Of a stretch of 64,000 bases of DNA, positions 24,296 to 32,998 are shown piece after piece; the first letter of the stretch is position 1, and every line of letters begins with the position of its first letter. The notes below the pieces were generated by a model. The model was not told the DNA's origin and made no database searches. It saw nothing but the letters and a program-made list of their open reading frames with translations. Source of the stretch: Chloroflexi bacterium B3_Chlor (GTDB lineage Bacteria; Chloroflexota; Anaerolineae; UBA7937; B3-Chlor). The stretch is taken from positions 1 to 64,000 of the forward strand of contig NJBK01000010.1 in assembly GCA_005223035.1 (NCBI GenBank). Reading direction: 5' to 3'. A program made the position numbers and the translations under genes.

Positions 24296-24955
24296 ATGAG
24301 AAGGATAGTCAACGCTGTTGCATTGGGTATGAAACGCTCGGTTCCTATGGCGATAGCCATGGCCATAGGATCCCTGATGTTGGTTGACTTCTTCTTCGAC
24401 GAACCGCACATCAACGCTCTGGGGAGTTTCTTCGTCGAATCGGCGGTAATCGTCGTCGCCTTTGCCTTACTCCTGGGCCTGCTCAACGTTTTGATTGTTC
24501 ATGGCAGGAAGATTGCCAGGCGAGAGGAGGGCTGGCTGTACAGCATTTGCCTGGTGATAATTGCTTTAGTCGTGTTGGTGGGCGGAATACCAGGCCCCGA
24601 GACCTCCACCGTTAAATGGATCTTTGACAATGTCCAGTTTCCCCTCCAGGCGGCCACCTTCTCCTTGCTGGCCTTCTACGTCGCTACAGCCGCCTATCGA
24701 GGTTTTCGCCTTCGTAGCCTGGAATCCTTGGCGTTTATCGCAGCAGTGATCGTGGTACTCCTCGGCCAGGTCCCCGCAGGGAGGTATCTGAGTGAGTTCG
24801 TTCCCGCAGCAAAAGAGTGGATACTGGATGTGCCCAGTACCGCTGGGGTGCGGGGCATCATCATCGGTGTTACTTTGGGAACCATCGCTACCGGAGTGCG
24901 AGTTCTAATGGGTATTGATCGTCCGTACGGTGGTGAAGGGGGCAGCTCTCAATGA
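24296..24955 (+). CDS. Polytopic membrane protein of unknown function
   Basis: 219 residues with about six TM helices, starting MRRIVNAVALGMKRSVPMAIAM in sense but with no family motif that I know. Hydrophilic loops are short. It overlaps the next gene by four bases (ATGA), which implies coupled translation and stoichiometric production with the zinc-ribbon protein. Confidence 0.75.
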   Translation: MRRIVNAVALGMKRSVPMAIAMAIGSLMLVDFFFDEPHINALGSFFVESAVIVVAFALLLGLLNVLIVHGRKIARREEGWLYSICLVIIALVVLVGGIPGPETSTVKWIFDNVQFPLQAATFSLLAFYVATAAYRGFRLRSLESLAFIAAVIVVLLGQVPAGRYLSEFVPAAKEWILDVPSTAGVRGIIIGVTLGTIATGVRVLMGIDRPYGGEGGSSQ

Positions 24956-26532
24956 TCAACTGTCCTCACTGCGGAGCTTCCAACAAGGACGGAAGCAAGT
25001 TCTGCGGCGATTGTGGACAGCCCCTTATCACACGCAATGGGGTGACATGCCCCATGTGCGACAATCTCAACCCGCCAGGCGTCACTGCTTGCACTCAATG
25101 TGGAGCGCGCCTCATTCCTGTTAGTGTCACGCCCTCTGAGGAACCGCTTGAACCGCTTGAGATGGAGGAGGAAGGTGCGGTGGTCAAGGGTGTCGAGGGA
25201 GACGACACCGTCCCTGAACCGGATGATCTTGGAGAGGCAGAGTCCCTAGAGGAGTTCGCTAAGGTCTCTGAGGCAGAGCCCGAAGATGCGATGCCTCCCT
25301 GGCTGGAGAAACTTCGGGAACTTCCCAGCGAAGAAGCGGCTTCAGAGGAGGAGGCGACACGACTGGCGCCGGGTGAGCTTCCCGACTGGCTTGAGATCCC
25401 CCCTGAGTTTGAGGAGGTGTTGTCCGAAGCTGGTCGGGCAGTGGAGGAAGAGGAGGTATCTCGGGCGGAGATCCCGTCCTGGCTGGAGGCGCTTCGGCCT
25501 GCCGAGGACGGCGTTGCCGAGCCCGGAGAACCGGCGGGTCCGCCTGAGAGAACGGGTCTGCTCAAGGGCATCAGGGGTACGCTCGGCATCGAACCAATCC
25601 TGGCCATTCCTCCGCGTGCCGCGTCCCTGCCAGCTTTCTCCGCGCCTCCATATGCGTACGAGCACGCTGAAGTCTTCGACAAGGTGGTGAGGGAGCCGGC
25701 GCGACCAAGCGCGGAGGTCGTTCGACCGCGACGCCTCGAGACGCTGGTGGCCTCTACTCTGCGCTGGATCATCTACCTGATCGTGGCCACAGCTGTTGTT
25801 GTGCCCATCTTGCTGGGCAGCAATTGGGCAGAGGCCAATATGCCGGTGACCGCTTCCACCATCGCAATGTATGACGCGATCGAAGCTCTGCCCGCAGATT
25901 CTGTGGTATTGGTCTCTCACGACTACGACCCCGGTGTGGCAGGGGAGATGATTCCGCAGGCAAAGGCTGTCGTTGGTCATCTTATGAGGCGTCAGGTCCG
26001 ACTGATCAACGTGAGCCTGACACCCGAGGGAGCTCGCCTATCCCGAGAAGTGCTGGACGAATTGGCTGAAGCTCACGGGTACGAGTACGGGGACGACTAT
26101 CTCAGCCTGGGATATGTGGTCGGCGTGGAGGCGGGCCCACGCTCCATCGCCGAGGGCTTTGGGGGTGCCGGGTGGACGGATTTCGTGGACGGCATCGAGG
26201 ACGTTGCCTTGATTGTGGAGTTCGCAGGGGCGACGGAGTACGTTCGGCTGTGGCTGGAGCAGGTGCAAGCCCCTTATGGGGTGCCGATGGTCGCTGGGGT
26301 AAGCGCCACGGCGGATCCGTTTGTTAGGCCCTACTATCGCAACCAGGCTCAAGATCAATTACTGGGTCTGATGACAGGATTGGTAGGGGCAGCCGAATAC
26401 GAGCGGCGTGCTGGACATCCGGGCCTGGCCTTAGCCAGCATGGATTCTCAATCTGTGGTGCATATCGCTATTGTCCTGCTGGTGCTGGTGGGAAACTTGG
26501 CCTACTTCGGCGGTAGGTTGAGGGGGAAATAG
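24952..26532 (+). CDS. Zinc-ribbon membrane protein with acidic Trp repeats
   Basis: 526 residues. Two zinc ribbons open the protein: CPHCGASNKDGSKFCGDCG (4-22) and CPMCDNLNPPGVTACTQCG (about 34-52). A long acidic, probably disordered stretch holds three spaced motifs, PPWLEKLRELP, LPDWLEIPPEF and IPSWLEALRP. Then come a TM helix (about 265-288), an outside or inside globular domain of about 200 residues with VVLVSHDYDPG and VDGIEDVALIVEFAG, and a final TM helix (about 504-520). I do not recognise the globular domain. Zinc ribbons with such repeats are frequent in Chloroflexota. It may scaffold the neighbouring membrane proteins. Confidence 0.78.
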   Translation: MINCPHCGASNKDGSKFCGDCGQPLITRNGVTCPMCDNLNPPGVTACTQCGARLIPVSVTPSEEPLEPLEMEEEGAVVKGVEGDDTVPEPDDLGEAESLEEFAKVSEAEPEDAMPPWLEKLRELPSEEAASEEEATRLAPGELPDWLEIPPEFEEVLSEAGRAVEEEEVSRAEIPSWLEALRPAEDGVAEPGEPAGPPERTGLLKGIRGTLGIEPILAIPPRAASLPAFSAPPYAYEHAEVFDKVVREPARPSAEVVRPRRLETLVASTLRWIIYLIVATAVVVPILLGSNWAEANMPVTASTIAMYDAIEALPADSVVLVSHDYDPGVAGEMIPQAKAVVGHLMRRQVRLINVSLTPEGARLSREVLDELAEAHGYEYGDDYLSLGYVVGVEAGPRSIAEGFGGAGWTDFVDGIEDVALIVEFAGATEYVRLWLEQVQAPYGVPMVAGVSATADPFVRPYYRNQAQDQLLGLMTGLVGAAEYERRAGHPGLALASMDSQSVVHIAIVLLVLVGNLAYFGGRLRGK

Positions 26533-26537
26533 CGGCG

Positions 26538-27188
26538 ATGAGTGAGGTCTTCACAGTTTGGATAGCTGCCATCTTGACCTTGACAGTCTACAGCTATCTG
26601 CTTGCTGATAACCCGCTGTACAGGTTGGCGGAGCATCTGTTTGTGGGATCCTCGGTAGGTTACGTAGCTGTTGTGATCCTTCATAACATCTTGCGGCCGC
26701 GCCTCCTTGAGCCCCTGGCACAGGATGCGGGCGTTAGCTGGCCCTATGTCATTCCTCTGCTCCTGGGGTTGCTGTTATTGACCAAGGCCAGGACGAGCAT
26801 CGCCTGGTTGGGCAATTCGTCCGTGGCTTTCTTATTTGGAGTTGGCGCGGCGTTGGCCATAGGCGGGGCCCTGCTAGGCTCCTTGCTGCCTCAGATTCAG
26901 GCTTCTTGGGTTTCCATATCCCCAGCGACAGCAGGCAGTGTGGAGGCAGCGGTGGACAATGTCTGCCTCGCTGTGGGCACTATCGGTACTCTGGCCTACT
27001 TCTATTTCACGATGGGCTCGGGCGGGGGACCACGAAATGCATTGATCAGGTTCTGGGCTACTGTTGGCAAGTGGGTGATGTTGATAACCTTTGGGGCCAT
27101 CTTCGGCAACAGGATAATGGGGTATGTGTCATTGCTGATCGAGCGTGCCTATTTCTTGCTAGGCGATTGGCTGGGCCTCGTGGGCTAG
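26538..27188 (+). CDS. Polytopic membrane protein of unknown function
   Basis: 216 residues, about six TM helices, starting MSEVFTVWIAAILTLTVYSY. A conserved-looking segment YRLAEHLFVGSSVGYVAVV (28-46) and FGNRIMGYVSLLIERAYFLL (about 186-205) are the only distinctive parts. Five bases follow the zinc-ribbon gene, so the two are in one operon. No known family. Confidence 0.75.
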   Translation: MSEVFTVWIAAILTLTVYSYLLADNPLYRLAEHLFVGSSVGYVAVVILHNILRPRLLEPLAQDAGVSWPYVIPLLLGLLLLTKARTSIAWLGNSSVAFLFGVGAALAIGGALLGSLLPQIQASWVSISPATAGSVEAAVDNVCLAVGTIGTLAYFYFTMGSGGGPRNALIRFWATVGKWVMLITFGAIFGNRIMGYVSLLIERAYFLLGDWLGLVG

Positions 27189-27247
27189 GAGTTGACCTCT
27201 TGACCTGGCAGTGCGGGTGGCTTCGCAAAGTGGGGGGTGTGTCCTAG

Positions 27248-29029
27248 ATGGAGCGGGAACACGAGCTGGAATCCATACTGGTGGCCGACTGTGGTAGCAC
27301 CACGACGCGCGTGGCGCTGATTGACCTGGTGGGCGATGGATTCCGCTTTGTTGCAGGGGCGGAAACAGCGACCACTGTTGAGGTACCATGGTCCAGACTC
27401 TCTATAGGCGTGCGCGAGGCCATCCGCGAGATCGAGAGGTTGACCGGCCGAGTGCTGTTGGGCCACCAGGAACAACTGATCGTCCCTGAGCGGGATAATG
27501 GAAGCGGGGTGGATGGATTTGTGGCCACCGTCAATGCAGCCGTCCCTCTGCGACTGGCGGTAGTAGGAGTGATTCGGAGCCTGAGTGTAGAGAGCCTGCT
27601 CAAGGCCACTGACAGCTCGTACGTTGTCATCCAAGACGTGGTTGCTCGAGACGATATGACCGCCGAACGCGGAACAGGGAGCAGTATGCAGGCGATGTTG
27701 GGGAACGTGCTCCAGAATCGTCACGATGCCATCTTGCTCGGTGGAGGCATAGACGGGGGTGCGATAGCGCCTGTGCTGGAGGTGGCGCAGGACATCGCCA
27801 CCGCTCTTGTCGCTGGAGGTGAGGCAGGGAGGACACATGTCATATTCGCAGGCAACAGGGAGGCCCGCCCGCAAGTAGCGCAAGTGCTGGGTGAGTGCTC
27901 TAGCCTGCACGTGGTGGACAACGTTCTTCCGACTTTGGAGACCGAGGATCTGGGAGCTGCTGAGGAAGCAATTGGTATGCTCTATCGGGAGCATAAGATG
28001 GACCGTGTGCCAGGGTTTGGAGAACTCAAAGCCTGGGTATCGACGCCAGTCTTGCCCACGGCTGAGGGTTTCGGACTGGTGCTGAGATATCTTGCTCGCC
28101 TGTCTGAGCTAGATGTCCTGGGGGTGGATGTAGGTGGGGCTACCACGCAACTGGCTGGGGTGATAGATGGACGGTATGGGTCGACAGTGAACGCCGAGGT
28201 AGGTGTGGGATATAGCTTAGGTAACATCTTGGAGCAGGTGGGCATGGACAGGCTTCTGCGGTGGCTGCCGTTTGAAATGGAAACCGAGGAAGCTCATAAC
28301 CTCATTCTGAACAAAGCACTCAGGCCAATGACCATCCCCGAGACCATGGAGGATCTAGCTCTTGAGCAGGCGGCGGCCCGAGAGGCTATCTCACTGACAT
28401 TGGAACGGGCGCGGAGTAGGTGGCTCAACGGCGGGTCTTCGCTCCACCCAGGGCTCCTGCCCCCTGTTGATCTCATTGTGGGCAGGGGCGCAGTGCTGTC
28501 TCAGGCGCCACAGCCCGCCCAGACGGTCTTGATGTTGTTGGACGGCATACAGCCCGCAGGTGTCTGTACCCTGGCCCTAGACAAGGTCTCACTTCTGCCC
28601 CAAGTTGGTGCTCTAGCTTCGGTGAACTCTCTGGCCGCTGCCCAGGTGGTGGGGCGGGACGGGTTTCTCAGGCTGGGTACCGTTATTGCCCTGGCGGGTA
28701 CTGGCAGAGAGGGGAGTGTAGCGTTACAGATGAAAGTGGAATATGATGATGGTCAGACCATCAAGGTAGAAGTCCCCTACGGCGCCCTAGAGGTGTTACC
28801 CCTGATGCCGGGGAGAAAAGCTGTTGTCGAGTTGAGGCCCAGCTCCCAGTTCGACGTCGGTTTGGGGAGCAAAGGCAGGCGCGCCACAACGGAGGTAGAG
28901 GGGGGAGTGGTCGGTATCATCGTTGATGCGCGGGGTCGGCCTCTTGTTCTGCCCGGCGATGAAGGGAAGCGCAGGGCGAAGATCCGGGAATGGTCGTGGG
29001 AGCTAGGTCTCTTGAGGACTACGAGATGA
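27248..29029 (+). CDS. GlmL/MutL-like ASKHA ATPase
   Basis: 593 residues. The N-terminal ASKHA half has LVADCGSTTTRVALIDLV (about 10-27). The second phosphate motif is VLGVDVGGATTQLAGVIDG (about 290-308), followed by VGVGYSLGNILEQVG. These match MutL/GlmL, the repair ATPase next to glutamate mutase in clostridia, which is about 460 residues. Here about 110 extra C-terminal residues form a beta-rich extension. No glutamate mutase S or E gene is near, so the substrate is probably different, perhaps a membrane partner from this operon. Its stop overlaps the next start. Confidence 0.75.
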   Translation: MEREHELESILVADCGSTTTRVALIDLVGDGFRFVAGAETATTVEVPWSRLSIGVREAIREIERLTGRVLLGHQEQLIVPERDNGSGVDGFVATVNAAVPLRLAVVGVIRSLSVESLLKATDSSYVVIQDVVARDDMTAERGTGSSMQAMLGNVLQNRHDAILLGGGIDGGAIAPVLEVAQDIATALVAGGEAGRTHVIFAGNREARPQVAQVLGECSSLHVVDNVLPTLETEDLGAAEEAIGMLYREHKMDRVPGFGELKAWVSTPVLPTAEGFGLVLRYLARLSELDVLGVDVGGATTQLAGVIDGRYGSTVNAEVGVGYSLGNILEQVGMDRLLRWLPFEMETEEAHNLILNKALRPMTIPETMEDLALEQAAAREAISLTLERARSRWLNGGSSLHPGLLPPVDLIVGRGAVLSQAPQPAQTVLMLLDGIQPAGVCTLALDKVSLLPQVGALASVNSLAAAQVVGRDGFLRLGTVIALAGTGREGSVALQMKVEYDDGQTIKVEVPYGALEVLPLMPGRKAVVELRPSSQFDVGLGSKGRRATTEVEGGVVGIIVDARGRPLVLPGDEGKRRAKIREWSWELGLLRTTR

Positions 29030-30102
29030 CGTATCATCCCTTTGTCACCCGCGTAGTGCCCAACATGTTGATCAGACGAGAGCGCCTGCTGCCGCTTCGG
29101 GGGGAAGTGCTTGTCACTACAGGCCAACGGGTGCAGCCTTCCAACATCATCGCTCGAACCATAGTGCCGTCGGGAATACACCTGCTGAATGTGGCCAAGG
29201 CTCTGGCCGTTGACAGTACGGATTTCTCTCGACATATGCGTGTGGGCATTGGGGACCGCGTTGCAGAAGGCGATGTCCTGGCCGGAGGAGGCGGGGTGTC
29301 TCGCTTCTTTGGCCGCGCCTATCGCTCTCCGATAGGCGGAGTTGTGGCCGGCACATCCAACGGGCGGGTGCTCATCCAGTCGTCTAGCAGTACCCTTGAA
29401 TTGGCTGCGCACTACAGGGGTACTGTGATCAATGTAATGTCGGGACTTGGAGCCATCATTGAGATCAGGGGAGCTCTGGTTCAGGGTGTCTGGGGCTCTG
29501 ACAAGGAAGGCTTCGGTGTCTTGAAGTTGGTGGTTGACGATCCTGCCAAAGCTATCGATCCCAAGGCGATAGATGTGACCTGTCGTGGCACCGTGCTGGC
29601 AGGAGCGTTCTCCGTCGGCGAGGAAGCCCTATATCGAGCGCAGCAGATGGAGATTCAGGGCATTGTCGTGGGTGGGCTGGACACACGACTTCAAGATCTG
29701 GTGCACTCTATGCCGTTTCCAGTCGTTGTGACCGAGGGGATGGGAAGGTTCGCGATCTGTCGGCCGATCTTTGACCTCCTCCAGGCTTATGAAGGTCAAG
29801 AGGCTTCAATACGAGGCACAATAGAAGCGCGAGGTGGAGCGGTCCGTCCGGAAATCATCATCTACGTTCCTCGTACGGATGAGGGCGCCGAACCCGAGGC
29901 TCGTCCCAAGCTCTTGTTGGAAAGGGGCTCACAGGTGCGAATCGTGCGTGGACCCCATATGGGCGAGACAGGCGAGGTTGTAGATTGCCCGCTGCATGCC
30001 AGGCAACTCCCGACCGGGGCCAGCGGCAGGGGTGTCGAGGTGAGACTCGAAAGTAGCGAAGAGGTTCTCGTGGCGCAAGCGAATGTGGAACTGTTTGGCT
30101 GA
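29026..30102 (+). CDS. Barrel-sandwich / KOW-domain protein of unknown function
   Basis: About 358 residues from ATG at 29026, overlapping the GlmL-like stop (ATGA). Two Gly-rich hammerhead-like stretches, PLRGEVLVTTGQRV (about 21-34) and YRSPIGGVVAGTSNGRVLIQ (about 99-118), resemble barrel-sandwich hybrid or biotinyl folds. A middle domain has GIVVGGLDTRLQDL. The C-terminus has a KOW-like motif, GSQVRIVRGPHMGETGEVVD (about 294-313). There is no TM helix. It probably works together with the ATPase. No known function. Confidence 0.72.
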   Translation: MTYHPFVTRVVPNMLIRRERLLPLRGEVLVTTGQRVQPSNIIARTIVPSGIHLLNVAKALAVDSTDFSRHMRVGIGDRVAEGDVLAGGGGVSRFFGRAYRSPIGGVVAGTSNGRVLIQSSSSTLELAAHYRGTVINVMSGLGAIIEIRGALVQGVWGSDKEGFGVLKLVVDDPAKAIDPKAIDVTCRGTVLAGAFSVGEEALYRAQQMEIQGIVVGGLDTRLQDLVHSMPFPVVVTEGMGRFAICRPIFDLLQAYEGQEASIRGTIEARGGAVRPEIIIYVPRTDEGAEPEARPKLLLERGSQVRIVRGPHMGETGEVVDCPLHARQLPTGASGRGVEVRLESSEEVLVAQANVELFG

Positions 30103-30228
30103 TTTGAGACAGCTCGCTGTGGCGATTGTGGGCTCGAGCAAGGTCCATCAGCCAGTTTACGTGAGCCCAAGGTCTACGCAGGCGGGAATGATAGAGCACC
30201 AACAATCCCTTTAGAAAGGAGGGAGAAG

Positions 30229-30672
30229 ATGGAAAATCCCGACGGAGCGCAGAGCAGAGTTTTCATGTTCGTGGCTATCGGTCTGGTGGGACTGCTGATG
30301 ATTGGCCTACTGGCCATTGCTGGCTTGGTGGTGTACACCAGGTTTCTGGCGCCCACCGCCTCGCCGACGGTAGTTGCCGAGGCAACATCCACGCCCGAGC
30401 CAGCAGCTACAGCTACCCGCCCTGCTACTCCTGTCGCCACGCCAACTGCCGGCGGGGAAGCGCCAACGGCTACGCGCGTGGTGGAGGGTGCTTCGCCAAC
30501 GGGGGGAGATGAAACGCCTTCGCCAGGGGAAGGCACTCCCACCGCCACGCCTGAGGGTGGGGGCGAGCTTGCGCCCACAGGGTTCGGGCCCTTGCAAGCA
30601 GTGGTGGGCGGTGTTGTTCTGCTTGTTGTCATCTTGTTCGTCCGTAGATTGAGGTTGAGTCCTCGGCCCTAG
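30229..30672 (+). CDS. Pro/Thr-rich surface protein with LPxTG-like end
   Basis: 147 residues. TM helix at about 11-38, then about 70 residues rich in Ala, Thr, Pro and Gly (TATRPATPVATPTAGG). The end is ELAPTGFGPLQAVVGG, a hydrophobic helix and a basic tail FVRRLRLSPRP. That is the order of a sortase sorting signal, with LAPTG in place of LPxTG. No sortase gene is in the window. Start ATG is preceded by AAAGGAGGGAGAAG. It closes the 23.1-30.7 kb cluster. Confidence 0.75.
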   Translation: MENPDGAQSRVFMFVAIGLVGLLMIGLLAIAGLVVYTRFLAPTASPTVVAEATSTPEPAATATRPATPVATPTAGGEAPTATRVVEGASPTGGDETPSPGEGTPTATPEGGGELAPTGFGPLQAVVGGVVLLVVILFVRRLRLSPRP

Positions 30673-31455
30673 AGGCGCTGAGCGTGAGTCAGTAGAGAGA
30701 TTTGGCAGAGTGACCTTCGCGGCAGGAGGGGCTTTCGCCAGTAGGCAGGCCAAGACACGGAAGTGCGCCAAGCTTCATCGCTTGGGTATGCGTCCGTCCG
30801 GAGATTGATATACTTCTTAGTAGCGGCTATAATATGGAGGCCGTCTTCCATGTGGCCAGAGCCGCCGCAGAAAGCCCGATAGGAACCAGAGTCTCGTCGG
30901 GGAAATCGGGAAGAAGCGAGGAGAGTGCTGCGCATAATCTCGGTCTGTCTACTGTCAATGGGCCTTTTCCTTTGTCTCATCTAGGTGCCCACCAACGAGA
31001 TCGGGAGCCTTCGGGAAAGGATCTTGGAGTCGCTGGGGCTCGACTTTGGTTCCGCCAACCTCGTTCTCGGCAGCTCGCCTGCCGGCTTTGGACTCTCCTA
31101 TGTGCCCTGGTCTTGGCACAATCTCCTCACCGTAGCAAAAAGCCATCTCCATGAGGTTTTCGCTGCGTTAGATCCTGGCCGTAGCGACATCGGGGTCACC
31201 GGCACTCGTCTCAAACAAGAGCACCTCACCGTGATCTTCGAATACCCAAGTGCATCGGGCTGTGGTGATGCAGCGCGGTGTTCGGCAGGACGGGCTCCAT
31301 TTGCCTGCGGTGAGTCGAGGTCTGCTGACCGGTTGTCGGCTGAGGGTCTTGGGCGAGTGGTATCCACGCCAGGCGAATTGGGCGATTGTTAGCTCTGGGT
31401 CTGGGGCGAGTTGATACAGAACGATACAATTATCACGAAAGGAGTACGATGCCAA
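30673..31455. other. 783-base gap with a strong promoter and possible gene remnants
   Basis: A hairpin CCAAGC-TTCATC-GCTTGG (30768-30785) precedes the promoter at 30805-30833. Downstream, a frame from GTG at about 30985 begins VPTNEIGSLRERILESLG, faintly like the start of cobalamin-independent methionine synthase proteins, but loses any family pattern afterwards. I do not call a gene here. The stretch could be an untranslated leader, a small RNA or decayed sequence. Confidence 0.35.
30805..30833 (+). promoter_or_regulatory. Near-consensus sigma-70 promoter with no adjacent gene
   Basis: TTGATA (30805-30810), 17 bases, TATAAT (30828-30833). The first credible gene start downstream is 31456, more than 600 bases away. 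Confidence 0.7.
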
Positions 31456-32208
31456 ATGGGTCTAGTGGAAGGCAAGAACGCTATCGTGACGGGGGGCAGC
31501 CTGGGCATCGGGACTGCTATCTCGCTGGATCTGGGACGGGAGGGGGCCAATGTGGCGCTCACCTACCGCAGTCACCCCGATGAGGCCAAGGAAGTGGCCC
31601 ACAAGATAGAGGGGATGGGTCGCAAAGCGATGGCCTACCAGATTGATGTTTCAGATTTCGATGCTGCCCAGGAGATGGTGGACAAAGTTGTAGAAGAGTT
31701 CGGGGGCCTGGACATCCTGGTGTGCAACGCTGGGATGAACTGGGACGGCGTCATCTGGAAGATGAGCGAGGAGCAGTGGGATCGCGTCATTGATGTGAAC
31801 CTGAAGGGATACTTCAACTTTGCTCGCGCCGTCACCCCCATTTTCAGGGAACAGCAATCGGGAAGAATAGTCAATATTACTTCTATCAACGGCCTCCGGG
31901 GCAAATTCGGTCAGACCAACTACTCGGCCTCCAAGGCGGGCATCATAGGATTGACCAAGGCTATGGCCAAGGAGCTAGGTAGGTACAGCGTCAACGTCAA
32001 CGCGGTAGGCCCGGGGCTGATAGAGACTGAGATGTTGCGACAGAACCCTGCCCGCGAGAAGGTAGAGCAGATGGCCTTGGCGGAGATTGTACTCGGCAGA
32101 TTGGGACAACCGGAGGAAGTAGCCTGGGTTGTCACATTCCTGAGCAGCGAGAAAGCCCGCCATATCACAGGCGAGGTGATCACCGTGGACGGAGGACAAT
32201 ACATCTGA
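31456..32208 (+). CDS. SDR-family 3-oxoacyl reductase (FabG-like)
   Basis: About 250 residues from ATG at 31456; AAAGGAG lies 12 bases upstream. It has the classical short-chain dehydrogenase pattern: NAD(P) motif TGGSLGIG, NAG (VCNAGMNWDG), Ser in INITSING and the YSASK catalytic pair, with ITVDGGQYI at the end. It likely reduces or oxidises a 3-oxoacyl or 3-hydroxyacyl-CoA. It is 10 bases before dch, so a role in ring-derived acyl-CoA metabolism is plausible. Confidence 0.88.
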   Translation: MGLVEGKNAIVTGGSLGIGTAISLDLGREGANVALTYRSHPDEAKEVAHKIEGMGRKAMAYQIDVSDFDAAQEMVDKVVEEFGGLDILVCNAGMNWDGVIWKMSEEQWDRVIDVNLKGYFNFARAVTPIFREQQSGRIVNITSINGLRGKFGQTNYSASKAGIIGLTKAMAKELGRYSVNVNAVGPGLIETEMLRQNPAREKVEQMALAEIVLGRLGQPEEVAWVVTFLSSEKARHITGEVITVDGGQYI

Positions 32209-32218
32209 CGGGGGTGAC

Positions 32219-32992
32219 ATGACTGCTGATTTCCAGAACATCATCTTCGACCGCCTAGAAGGGGTAGGTAGGATCACGCTCAATCATCCGCCGCTCAACG
32301 TCCTGGACATCCCCACCATGAAGGAGATCACCGTGGCCTTGGAGAGTCTGCGAGGCGATAGGGAAACTAAGGTCCTGGTTATCGCTGCCGAGGGCAAGGC
32401 GTTCTGCGCCGGGGTGGATGTCAAGGACCATACGGTGGACAAGGTGGAGGAGATGGTCGAGGTCTTCCATCGTATCTTCCGCCTCATGTGGTCTCTCGAT
32501 ATTCCGACGGTGGCTGCGGTGAATGGAGCTGCTCTAGGTGGGGGATGCGAACTGGTTACCTTTTGCGACATGATCATAGCCTCTGAGAAGGCTACTTTTG
32601 GCCAGCCGGAGATCCAAGTGGGCGTATATCCTCCTGTAGCGGTGGTCACATTTCCGCGCCTGATGCCCCACATGAAGGCGATGGAGCTTCTTCTGACTGG
32701 TGAGGTCATAGACGCTCGACAGGCAGAGCGCCTGGGCATTGTGAATAGAGTTGTGCCCGAGGATTCCTTTGAAGAGGCGCTATCCAGCTTTGTCGGCAAG
32801 CTGACCGTTCTTAGCGGCGCCGTGCTGCGCTTGACCAAGCGCGCGGCCCTGCAGGGTTTGGGGCTGGCCTTTGAGGAGGCTCTGGCTGGCTCTGAGGAGC
32901 TCTACCTGGATCGGTTGATGAAGACTGAGGACGCAACTGAAGGACTGCAGGCTTTCATGGAGAAGAGAAAGCCGATCTGGAAGGACAGATAG
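32219..32992 (+). CDS. dch: Cyclohexa-1,5-dienecarbonyl-CoA hydratase
   Basis: 257 residues of crotonase fold. LNHPPLNVLDIPTMKEI (21-37), FCAGVDVKDHTVDKVEEM (62-79) and GQPEIQVGVYPPVAV (128-142) match dienoyl-CoA hydratases of the benzoyl-CoA pathway, notably the NVLD start and the PP in place of the usual GAGG-type loop. Both catalytic Glu positions (GGGCE at 107-111 and QPE at 129-131) are kept. It adds water to the cyclic diene to give 6-hydroxycyclohex-1-ene-carbonyl-CoA, the substrate of had. The downstream presence of had and oah supports this over a generic enoyl-CoA hydratase. Confidence 0.83.
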   Translation: MTADFQNIIFDRLEGVGRITLNHPPLNVLDIPTMKEITVALESLRGDRETKVLVIAAEGKAFCAGVDVKDHTVDKVEEMVEVFHRIFRLMWSLDIPTVAAVNGAALGGGCELVTFCDMIIASEKATFGQPEIQVGVYPPVAVVTFPRLMPHMKAMELLLTGEVIDARQAERLGIVNRVVPEDSFEEALSSFVGKLTVLSGAVLRLTKRAALQGLGLAFEEALAGSEELYLDRLMKTEDATEGLQAFMEKRKPIWKDR

Positions 32993-32998
32993 GCCTTG

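Noticed and set aside
24952-25772. Long minus-strand Ser-rich frame opposite the zinc-ribbon gene
   Set aside because: It is the antisense of an acidic Glu-rich coding region. Ser runs arise from reversed GAG/GAA codons.
30985-31392. Frame starting VPTNEIGSLRERILESLG, considered as a methionine-synthase-like gene
   Set aside because: Only about ten residues look similar. The rest has no conserved motif and contains low-complexity segments. Left as a possible remnant in the gap entry.
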